The notes below the pieces were generated by a model. It saw only the letters and a list, made by a program, of their open reading frames with translations, was not told the DNA's origin and did no database searches. A program made the translations under genes and the position numbers. From assembly GCA_028694115.1 (NCBI GenBank), contig JAQUUB010000118.1, positions 1-12,896 on the forward strand: a stretch of DNA of 12,896 nt, given 5' to 3'. The DNA is from Lachnospiraceae bacterium. Its GTDB lineage: Bacteria; Bacillota_A; Clostridia; Lachnospirales; Lachnospiraceae. This document shows positions 1 to 5,906 of the stretch, in pieces; position 1 is the first letter of the stretch, and each line of letters begins with the position of its first letter.

Positions 1-176
1 GTTGGTTCTGATGCTGTTTCTGTACTTGCTTCTGTTGTAGCTGCTTCCTCTGCAGGTGCTGCTTCTTCTGTTGTTGCATCTGCTGCTGGTGCTTCTTCTG
101 CTTTGCTACCACAACCTACTAATAAAGTAGATACCATAGCTACACAAAGTAATGCACTCACTAATTTCTTCTTCAT
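1..176 (-). CDS. Secreted lipoprotein, N-terminal fragment (probable ABC-transporter substrate-binding lipoprotein)
   Basis: Only the first 58 codons lie in the window; the gene runs off the left edge. The start is ATG at 176-174, with AGGAGG eight bases upstream. The visible protein has a Lys-rich N-terminus (MKKK), a hydrophobic core and the lipobox LVGC with Cys22 as the lipidation site, so it should be exported by Sec, cleaved by signal peptidase II and anchored to the outer face of the membrane. Residues after about 26 are almost entirely Ala, Glu, Thr, Pro and Ser, a low-complexity tether usual in clostridial solute-binding lipoproteins. The ligand-binding domain is outside the window, so the substrate is not visible. 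Its place just after punA and mtnA makes a nucleoside-binding (BMP-family) lipoprotein an attractive guess, but this is inference. It has its own promoter. Confidence 0.85.
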   Translation of the reverse strand, partial: MKKKLVSALLCVAMVSTLLVGCGSKAEEAPAADATTEEAAPAEEAATTEASTETASEP

Positions 177-247
177 AATACTTTCCTCCTGAAATATGTA
201 TAAGTGACCGTACTATATGGTAAATTGCCACATATTACTATCAGATT

Positions 248-276
248 AATATAGCACACTATCTATCCTAGTTCAA
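248..276 (-). promoter_or_regulatory. Sigma-A promoter of the lipoprotein gene
   Basis: On the minus strand the -35 is TTGAAC (276-271), the spacer is 17 bp and the -10 is TATATT (253-248), preceded by TGC to give an extended -10. The transcript would start near 241 and carry a leader of about 65 nt. That leader contains a weak hairpin (UAUGUGG, 7-nt loop, CCAUAUA; 234-214) of unknown role. The promoter means the lipoprotein need not depend on mtnA read-through. Confidence 0.65.
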
Positions 277-290
277 GTAAAAATGCGTCA

Positions 291-1355
291 TTAAGCAAAA
301 TGATACGGCGGATAAAAAATCCCTTTATCCGTAATAATTGCCGTAATTAACTCATGATCTGTTACATCAAAAGCCGGGTTATAACACTTTACTTCATTAA
401 GTGCCATTGGTTCTTTATAAAACTTTTCCTTAATTTCTTCTGGATTTCTAAGCTCAATTGTGATATCTTTTCCCGTTTTACAATTGCAATCAATTGTTGA
501 TGTTGGACCAAGTACATAGAACGGAATGTGATAGTGCTTTGCTAAAATTGCTACGCCGCTCGTTCCTATCTTATTTGCTGCATCCCCATTCGCAGCAATA
601 CGGTCGCAGCCAACAAAACATGCCTGAATCCATCCGTTTTTCATAACAATGCTTGCCATGTTGTCACAAATCAAAGTCACATCAACCGAAGCCTTTTTTA
701 ATTCGTAACTGGTGAGTCTGGCACCTTGTAATAGAGGCCTGGTTTCATCAGAAAAAACCTTAAGATTAATTCCTTTTTCTTTTCCTAAGAGGATTGGACC
801 TAACGCAGTCCCATACCTTGATGTTGCAAGTGGTCCGGCATTACAATGTGTTAAAATCCCGTCTCCATCCTTTACCAATTTCAGTCCGTTTTCAGCAATT
901 GCCAAACACATTTTGATATCTTCTTCATGTATTGTAACTGCTTCCTCCTCCAAGAGCTTTATAATCTCATCAAGACTTTGATTTTCATTTGTAGTTACCA
1001 CTTTTTCCATACGGTTTAATGCCCAGCTCAAATTAACAGCTGTTGGCCTGGAAGAATTTAAATAGTCTTTCGCTTTTCGAAATTTATTATAAAAGCTATG
1101 ATATTGTTCCTTCTCCCCGGTTTCCGTAATGGAAGTTTTCATTTGCTTTGCCAGACAGGCGATTGCATAACCCGCAAAAATTCCAATGCATGGAGCCCCT
1201 CGCACCTTTAGTTTATAGATGGCATCATACATGTCTTCCTCTTTCGAGAGTTCCAGGTATTCTACACGATTCGGCAATGCTGCCTGGTCTAAAATAATTA
1301 CTTTATCTTTCGTTTCATTAAATTTTACATGATCCGTAGTTAAATATTGCATCAT
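291..1355 (-). CDS. mtnA: S-methyl-5-thioribose-1-phosphate isomerase family protein (MtnA)
   Basis: Cytosolic aldose-ketose isomerase of the MtnA / eIF2B-like fold, which converts methylthioribose-1-phosphate to methylthioribulose-1-phosphate in methionine salvage. At 354 residues it matches the usual length (about 350). Visible signatures are [13 protein letters not shown] (52-64), [10 protein letters not shown] with the catalytic-type Cys171, [13 protein letters not shown] (203-215), and [17 protein letters not shown] with the catalytic-type Asp251. The start is ATG at 1355 or the adjacent ATG at 1352; AAAAGG lies just upstream and suits either. It begins 14 bp after punA, so the two are co-transcribed. 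No other methionine-salvage genes are seen nearby. Close relatives act on 5-deoxyribose-1-phosphate, so the physiological substrate could be methylthioribose-1-P or 5-deoxyribose-1-P; family membership is secure, substrate is not. Confidence 0.93.
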   Translation of the reverse strand: MMQYLTTDHVKFNETKDKVIILDQAALPNRVEYLELSKEEDMYDAIYKLKVRGAPCIGIFAGYAIACLAKQMKTSITETGEKEQYHSFYNKFRKAKDYLNSSRPTAVNLSWALNRMEKVVTTNENQSLDEIIKLLEEEAVTIHEEDIKMCLAIAENGLKLVKDGDGILTHCNAGPLATSRYGTALGPILLGKEKGINLKVFSDETRPLLQGARLTSYELKKASVDVTLICDNMASIVMKNGWIQACFVGCDRIAANGDAANKIGTSGVAILAKHYHIPFYVLGPTSTIDCNCKTGKDITIELRNPEEIKEKFYKEPMALNEVKCYNPAFDVTDHELITAIITDKGIFYPPYHFA

Positions 1356-1369
1356 AATTGCCTTTTCCC

Positions 1370-2203
1370 TTAAATTAGAGATTTAAAATTAGTAATTGCT
1401 TCTGTTACAAGTGCCTTGAATTTTGGTGCTGCATCATTAGCCGCCTGCTGTACCTCATCATGGGTTAATGGATTTTTTGATAACCCTGCTGCCAAATTAC
1501 ATACACATGAAATACCACAAATCTTCATTCCCATATGGTTCGCTGCAATTGCCTCAACCACCGTACTCATGCCAACAGCATCTACTCCTAATTTACTAAG
1601 AATTTGAATTTCTGCTGGGGATTCAAAAGATGGACCTGTTAACTGTGCATAAATACCTTCCTTTAAATTGATAGATAATTTCTTTGCGCTATCTCTAATA
1701 ATATTCTGCAAATCCTCATCATATACATGACTCATATCTGGAAATCTGGTGCCAAGTTCATCCACATTTGCACCTACTAATGGATTAGGTGCAAAGCAAG
1801 AGAAATGATCTGTTAACATCATAAAATCTCCTGCCCCAAATGAGGTGTTAATTCCACCTGAAGCATTTGTTAAAAACAAGACTTTTGCTCCCATCAGTTT
1901 CATTAATCTTGTAGGAAGGACAACGTCAGAAATTGGATATCCTTCATAAAAGTGCACACGTCCTTTCATACACACTACTTTTACGCCATTTACAAATCCA
2001 AAAATAAATTTACCTGCATGTCCAGGAACTGTTGAAATTGGGAATCCCTCAATTTCTTTATAATCAAGTTCTGCTACGATTTCTATATCCTGCGCATAAT
2101 CCCCAAGACCTGATCCAAGTACCAATGCCACCTCAGGCACAAAATCCACTTTACTTCTTACGCTTTCTAAGCACTTATTTAATTTATCATATACCTCATT
2201 CAT
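1370..2203 (-). CDS. punA: Purine nucleoside phosphorylase (trimeric PNP/MTAP family)
   Basis: Catalyses phosphorolysis of purine (deoxy)nucleosides to the base and (deoxy)ribose-1-phosphate in the cytosol. I chose ATG at 2203-2201 (277 aa) because AGAGGA sits about six bases upstream; a longer frame opens only at TTG 2236 with no good ribosome site. In 277-residue numbering, the phosphate-binding parts are GSGLG (30-34, Ser31), GRVHFYEGY (81-89, Arg82 and His84) and NASGG (113-117). The purine/ribose parts are PSFES with Glu194, VGMST with Met212, and CNLAAG with Asn236. The last position is Asn in purine PNPs and Asp in methylthioadenosine phosphorylases, so the sequence favours inosine/guanosine-type substrates. 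It is first in an operon with mtnA, behind its own promoter. Confidence 0.94.
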   Translation of the reverse strand: MNEVYDKLNKCLESVRSKVDFVPEVALVLGSGLGDYAQDIEIVAELDYKEIEGFPISTVPGHAGKFIFGFVNGVKVVCMKGRVHFYEGYPISDVVLPTRLMKLMGAKVLFLTNASGGINTSFGAGDFMMLTDHFSCFAPNPLVGANVDELGTRFPDMSHVYDEDLQNIIRDSAKKLSINLKEGIYAQLTGPSFESPAEIQILSKLGVDAVGMSTVVEAIAANHMGMKICGISCVCNLAAGLSKNPLTHDEVQQAANDAAPKFKALVTEAITNFKSLI

Positions 2204-2255
2204 CTGTTTTTCCTCTTTCTTTAAAATTAGATTCAATACCTATATTATTATTTTC

Positions 2256-2284
2256 ATTATATAGGTTTTCACTCTTTCTGCCAA
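2256..2284 (-). promoter_or_regulatory. Sigma-A promoter of the punA-mtnA operon, with inverted repeat
   Basis: Minus-strand -35 TTGGCA (2284-2279), 17-bp spacer, -10 TATAAT (2261-2256); both boxes are close to consensus. It lies between the spoIVA terminator and punA, so the operon is transcribed independently of spoIVA. A 7-bp inverted repeat, CCTATAT (2239-2245) and ATATAGG (2259-2265), spans the -10 and the expected start site and could be an operator. Confidence 0.75.
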
Positions 2285-2297
2285 TAGGGTAAATCAT

Positions 2298-2326
2298 AAA
2301 TAAGAGGGCTGTTATACACAGCCCCC
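2298..2326 (-). terminator. Intrinsic terminator after spoIVA
   Basis: Minus-strand RNA forms a perfect 7-bp stem GGGCUGU (2324-2318) / ACAGCCC (2312-2306) around a 5-nt loop, preceded by extra G residues and followed by a U-rich tail (UCUUAUUU). It starts about ten bases past the spoIVA stop codon and insulates the downstream punA operon. Confidence 0.85.
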
Positions 2327-2334
2327 CAGACAAT

Positions 2335-3819
2335 CTAAATAATAATACAGACAATTCCGCCATTTGTGTCATTTACTATTTTTTGCATGGTATCTTGCAA
2401 TTTTACTTGACTTTCTTCCCCAATCATTGATATTTTGCTGGAAATTCCGTCATTTACCAACTGTTCCACTGTCTTTCCAAAAATATTGGTATCCCAGATT
2501 CCACTACTTTCTTTCTCATCTTTGGCTATATATTGTATCAAATCTTTTGCTTGTTCCTCTGTACCTACAATAGGTGCTATTTCCGTCTCAATATTTGCAC
2601 GAATCATATGGATGGAAGGGCTCTCTGCTTTGATTTTAACACCAAATTTATTTCCATGTCGTATTATTTCCGGTTCTGCAAGACTAATTTCTTGCCTTTC
2701 CGGCATAACAACACCATAGCCTTTGTATCGAACGGCTTCCATTGCATTTTGCACTTTGCCATATTCGCTCTTCATCTTAGACATTTCTTTTAGAACCTGC
2801 ATCAGTCGATAATCACAGTCAATCATTTCACCTGTAATCTCACTTAACATATCATAGTAAAACGAATCATCAAGATCTAACGAAATTTTAACCCCGCCGT
2901 TTGACATATTAATATCATCAATTTTCATATTGCGAATGTAATCACTCTCAATTGAAATCTTTGGAGAATCCTTTATTACCTGAATATCTTGAATCATTGT
3001 TTTTATGCGTTCGCATAATTCCTTCTTTAATTCATGATTCTCAGGTAACATTTCTACCCATCCTGGCATATAAAATTCTACTTTGGTCAATGGGAATTCC
3101 ATTAGTATATTCTGCATAATCCTATGAATATCTTCTTTTTTTAGCTGTTCACAGTTTACAGTTGTTGCAGTCACATGATATTTTGCACTAATCTCATCCG
3201 CTGCTTTCTTTGCTTCATCAGAATAAGGCTTTTCAGAATTAACCAGTACAACAAATGGTTTATGTAATTTTTTGAGTTCATTGATTGTTTTTTCTTCTGG
3301 TGCCATGTATGCCGATCGGTTAATATCTCCAAAGCTGCCATCTGTAGTTATCACAATGCCAATCGTTGAATGATCATTGATAACCTTTTTGGTCCCAACT
3401 TCTGCAGCCTTTGTAAATGGAATCTCATAGTCATACCATGGTGTCTTTACCATTCTTTCCTCATCATCTTCCATATGACCACTTGCGCCCTCTACCATAT
3501 AGCCCACACAATCAATAAGACGTACTTTGCTCTTAATACCTTCGGACAGTTCAATTTCAACAGCTTCTTTCGGAATAAACTTAGGCTCCGTTGTCGTTAT
3601 TGTTTTGCCTCCGGAACTCTGAGGTAACTCATCCCTGGCACGTACTGCTTCATTTTCATCTGTAATTTCTGGGATTACCATTAAATCCATAAACCGCTTA
3701 ATAAATGTAGACTTTCCTGTTCTAACAGGACCTACAACGCCTATGTAGATTTCGCCCCCTGTTCTTTGCTGTATATCTTTGTAGATATTAAACTCATTAC
3801 CCGAATTCATGCTATCCAT
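2335..3819 (-). CDS. spoIVA: Stage IV sporulation protein A, spore-coat morphogenetic ATPase
   Basis: SpoIVA is made in the mother cell, binds the outer forespore membrane and polymerises by ATP hydrolysis to form the base layer of the spore coat. The protein aligns along its whole length with Bacillus subtilis SpoIVA as I remember it: IYKDIQQRTGGEIYIGVVG near the N-terminus, Walker A GPVRTGKST (30-38, Lys36), the KTITTTEPKF switch-like segment, LIDCVGY (Asp103), the central EPEIIRHG...FGVKIKAESPSIHMI block, and the C-terminal GG..CIII typical of the polymerising end. I prefer ATG 3819 (494 aa; B. subtilis 492) because GGAAGGGG lies about seven bases upstream; ATG 3837 (500 aa), with a weaker AAAGG, is possible. 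It is preceded by a sigma-E-type promoter and followed by a terminator. Confidence 0.98.
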   Translation of the reverse strand: MDSMNSGNEFNIYKDIQQRTGGEIYIGVVGPVRTGKSTFIKRFMDLMVIPEITDENEAVRARDELPQSSGGKTITTTEPKFIPKEAVEIELSEGIKSKVRLIDCVGYMVEGASGHMEDDEERMVKTPWYDYEIPFTKAAEVGTKKVINDHSTIGIVITTDGSFGDINRSAYMAPEEKTINELKKLHKPFVVLVNSEKPYSDEAKKAADEISAKYHVTATTVNCEQLKKEDIHRIMQNILMEFPLTKVEFYMPGWVEMLPENHELKKELCERIKTMIQDIQVIKDSPKISIESDYIRNMKIDDINMSNGGVKISLDLDDSFYYDMLSEITGEMIDCDYRLMQVLKEMSKMKSEYGKVQNAMEAVRYKGYGVVMPERQEISLAEPEIIRHGNKFGVKIKAESPSIHMIRANIETEIAPIVGTEEQAKDLIQYIAKDEKESSGIWDTNIFGKTVEQLVNDGISSKISMIGEESQVKLQDTMQKIVNDTNGGIVCIII

Positions 3820-3906
3820 AAAAAATACCCCTTCCATATGTAGTTACCTTTATGAGTGAATTTTCGTCCATCTCATCCTCGGTTTATTCCGAAGTTATTT
3901 TGTAAC

Positions 3907-3935
3907 ATTGTATGAAAGAGGTATCACGAATATAC
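3907..3935 (-). promoter_or_regulatory. Sigma-E-type sporulation promoter of spoIVA
   Basis: On the minus strand the -35 is GTATATT (3935-3929), the spacer 14 bp, and the -10 CATACAAT (3914-3907). This matches the known mother-cell sigma-E consensus (-35 KMATATT-like, -10 CATACAMT, 13-15 bp spacing) almost exactly. It begins five bases beyond the udk stop codon. The predicted leader of about 80 nt opens with a small hairpin: CUUCGG (3894-3889), 6-nt loop, CCGAGG (3882-3877). Confidence 0.87.
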
Positions 3936-3940
3936 TAGTT

Positions 3941-4567
3941 TTATTTATCATTTACATTAATAATTGCTTTCAAATGCTCTTTTAGAATCGAAATTGCAAC
4001 TTTGTTCTTACCACCACGTGGAATAATAATATCTGCATATTTTTTATATGGTTCAATAAATTGTTCATGCATTGGTTTTACAGTTTCTCTATATTGCTTT
4101 AAGACAGAGTCAATACTCCTGCCACGCTCATTCATATCTCGCATGATGCGCCTCATTAGTCTCTCATCAGCATCGGTATCAACAAAGATGATCAAATCCA
4201 TCAAATCTCTAAGTCGTTCATCTTCTAGTACCATAATACCTTCTATCATGAGGATTTTTTTAGGATACACTTTAACCGTTTTATCTGACCGGTTGTGTAT
4301 GCTGTAATCATAAACTGGACGCTCTATTATCTGTCCTTTTTTTAATTGTTTAATATCTTCTATCATTCGATCCGTGTCAAACGAACATGGATGGTCATAA
4401 TTTAATTTTTCTCTTTCTTCAAAAGGCATATCGTAATGAGCCTTATAATAGCAATCATGGCCAATTAACTCCAGTTCATCCTTAAAATAATCCTGAATTA
4501 TTTTTACAATTGTTGTTTTCCCCGAAGCAGTTCCACCCGCTACACCTATTACATATGTCTCACTCAT
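3941..4567 (-). CDS. udk: Uridine kinase (uridine/cytidine monophosphokinase)
   Basis: Cytosolic P-loop kinase of pyrimidine salvage that phosphorylates uridine or cytidine to UMP or CMP. At 208 aa it has the usual bacterial length. Visible motifs are Walker A GGTASGKTT (11-19, Lys17), HDCYY (37-41) with the likely catalytic Asp38, NYDHP (56-60), the nucleoside-pocket segment RPVYDYSIHNR, MIEGIMVL (Walker B-like), and the lid/arginine region FVDTDADERLMRRIMRDMNERG. The C-terminal YADIIIPRGGKN is typical. The start ATG at 4567 follows AGGAG by about six bases. The gene begins 19 bp after the HD-GYP regulator gene, so co-transcription from the promoter at 5717-5689 is likely. No terminator is seen between udk and spoIVA, so read-through into spoIVA is possible. 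Confidence 0.96.
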   Translation of the reverse strand: MSETYVIGVAGGTASGKTTIVKIIQDYFKDELELIGHDCYYKAHYDMPFEEREKLNYDHPCSFDTDRMIEDIKQLKKGQIIERPVYDYSIHNRSDKTVKVYPKKILMIEGIMVLEDERLRDLMDLIIFVDTDADERLMRRIMRDMNERGRSIDSVLKQYRETVKPMHEQFIEPYKKYADIIIPRGGKNKVAISILKEHLKAIINVNDK

Positions 4568-4586
4568 AATGTCTCCTGTATACTTT

Positions 4587-5645
4587 CTATTTTTCTAAAT
4601 TTCCGATTTCTCCACTAATGAGCATAAAAATTTGCACTAAATCAGGATCAAAATATGTCCGATTCCATAATTGGATACGATTTAGAGCATCTTCGTGACT
4701 CAGTAAATTACTACGACCATAATTATTCATACGGAATTCATCATAACAATCCACAATTGCAAGCATTCTTGCTTCAATAGGGATATTAGTCCCTGCTAAA
4801 TGATCTGGATATCCCTTTCCGTCCCAGCGTTCGTGATGGAATCTAACCATGTTATATGCATAAGTAAAAAAATTGTTATGATTGAAGTAGGAAGACATTT
4901 TTTTAATAACATCTCCGCCCAAAATTGTATGCCTTTGAAATTCTAAAACATCACTGTACTGCATTTCCCCCTGTTTTTTCAAACAAATATCAGGTAGAAA
5001 AAGCTTACCAATATCATGTATTCTGGAAGCAAAAATCATCACTTCTCCCTCATCTGCGGATAAATCATACTTACCTGTCCTTATCACTGCTGATAAGAAC
5101 AAACCAAAATATCTCTCTACCCTCCTGACATGTTCTGCCGACCATATATCTCTTTTTTCAAGCATATCTGCCAGAACATTAACCTGTCCATACTGTAATT
5201 CTGCAAGGTCATGTACTTTATCCTGTACTGTTTTACTAAGATTCTGATTACATTTTTCCAGCTGTCTTTGCTGTTCCAATAACTTGATATGTACATCTAA
5301 ACGTTTTCTCAAAAGTGTAGTTGTATAAGGCTTTTTGATATAATCAACAGCTCCTAAAAAGAGTCCCTCAATCTCGGTTGTATCATCTCCCTGCGCAGTT
5401 AAGAAAATGACCGGTATTTTATTCAGTTTTTCATTACACTTTATTTCACTGATTACCTGAAAACCATTTACCTTAGGCATATCTACATCCAACAAAATGA
5501 GATCTGGCTTTTCAGGTACATCTGAAAGATATTCTAATGCTGTTTCACCCGAAGAAATAGGCACAATTTCATATTCATTTTCTAGAGCCTTTTTTGCCAT
5601 GATCAAATTTGTCATATTATCATCAACAATCATTACTTTATGCAT
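4587..5645 (-). CDS. Response regulator with HD-GYP output domain (probable cyclic-di-GMP phosphodiesterase)
   Basis: A 352-residue two-domain cytosolic regulator. Residues 1-120 are a receiver with acidic pocket Asp8/Asp9, phospho-acceptor Asp53 (LLDVDMP), Thr83 and Lys105. A helical linker (120-155) leads to an HD-GYP domain: EHVRR (171-175), HDIGK (210-214, His210/Asp211/Lys214), RHT (His239), HHE (270-272), DGKGYP (275-280) and IVDCYDEF (297-304). All metal-binding positions and the GYP signature are present, so phosphodiesterase activity on cyclic-di-GMP is expected from the family. The usual DAL.(S/T)..RPY segment is replaced by DEFRMNNYGR, a divergence that might change activity. Start ATG 5645 follows AGGAGG by six bases. 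Divergent from the hybrid kinase at 5907, a likely phosphodonor; followed by udk. Confidence 0.93.
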   Translation of the reverse strand: MHKVMIVDDNMTNLIMAKKALENEYEIVPISSGETALEYLSDVPEKPDLILLDVDMPKVNGFQVISEIKCNEKLNKIPVIFLTAQGDDTTEIEGLFLGAVDYIKKPYTTTLLRKRLDVHIKLLEQQRQLEKCNQNLSKTVQDKVHDLAELQYGQVNVLADMLEKRDIWSAEHVRRVERYFGLFLSAVIRTGKYDLSADEGEVMIFASRIHDIGKLFLPDICLKKQGEMQYSDVLEFQRHTILGGDVIKKMSSYFNHNNFFTYAYNMVRFHHERWDGKGYPDHLAGTNIPIEARMLAIVDCYDEFRMNNYGRSNLLSHEDALNRIQLWNRTYFDPDLVQIFMLISGEIGNLEK

Positions 5646-5688
5646 ATAATACCTCCTACAATTTCCATCCCCTAAATTTCCTTTTAAA

Positions 5689-5717
5689 ATTATATCTTAT
5701 CCTGCCTAAATAAGCAA
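5689..5717 (-). promoter_or_regulatory. Sigma-A promoter of the HD-GYP regulator-udk operon
   Basis: Minus-strand -35 TTGCTT (5717-5712), 17-bp spacer, -10 TATAAT (5694-5689). It lies 44 bp upstream of the regulator start codon and faces away from the kinase promoter. Confidence 0.7.
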
Positions 5718-5790
5718 CTTTTCTATCATTCTTTCTCTTCGATTTTCTTTCTATTCTTTCAAAAATGATTGCCATGTTTTTCATATGATT

Positions 5791-5821
5791 TTTGACATAT
5801 TTCTTTAATATTTGACATATT
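5791..5821 (+). repeat. Tandem 11-bp direct repeat in the divergent control region
   Basis: TTTGACATATT occurs at 5791-5801 and again at 5811-5821, exactly 20 bp apart (about two helical turns, same face of the DNA). The second copy contains the -35 of the kinase promoter; the first may be a regulator half-site or an upstream, weaker promoter (TTGACA, 18 bp, CATATT). Confidence 0.7.
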
Positions 5822-5840
5822 GTTCCAATCATACTATGAT
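5812..5840 (+). promoter_or_regulatory. Near-consensus sigma-A promoter of the hybrid kinase gene
   Basis: -35 TTGACA (5812-5817), 17-bp spacer, -10 TATGAT (5835-5840). Transcription should start near 5847, leaving a leader of about 60 nt before the ATG at 5907. Confidence 0.8.
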
Positions 5841-5850
5841 GATTTTGTTT

Positions 5851-5884
5851 AGTAAATATTTGTAAATTAATTTACCAGTTTACT
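5851..5884 (+). promoter_or_regulatory. Nested dyad in the leader of the hybrid kinase gene
   Basis: A perfect 14-bp palindrome GTAAATTAATTTAC (5862-5875) is flanked by outer arms AGTAAA (5851-5856) and TTTACT (5879-5884) centred almost on the same point. It lies just downstream of the predicted transcription start and upstream of the ribosome site, so it could be an operator or an mRNA hairpin. The function is not known. Confidence 0.5.
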
Positions 5885-5906
5885 GATAATTAGATTGAGG
5901 TATCTT

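Noticed and set aside
27..110. Repeat-like GCTGCTTCTTCTG pattern at the left edge, as a possible repeat array
   Set aside because: It is codon repetition (Ala/Glu/Thr) in the lipoprotein tether, with no regular unit or spacers, so not CRISPR or a tandem array.
712..981. Plus-strand open frame antisense to mtnA
   Set aside because: No ribosome site, low-complexity Ser-rich translation, and mtnA on the other strand is conserved throughout.
2201..2236. Longer punA start at TTG 2236
   Set aside because: No ribosome site in front of it, whereas ATG 2203 has AGAGGA at good spacing and fits family length.
2204..2255. Purine riboswitch before punA
   Set aside because: The leader is about 45 nt with no three-way-junction pattern or conserved loop sequences.
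2364..2793. Several plus-strand open frames antisense to spoIVA
   Set aside because: They are mirror frames of a well-conserved gene, Phe/Leu-rich, and have no plausible starts.
5646..5906. Spo0A boxes in the divergent control region
   Set aside because: TTTGACATATT resembles but does not contain the TGTCGAA core, and no exact box was found.
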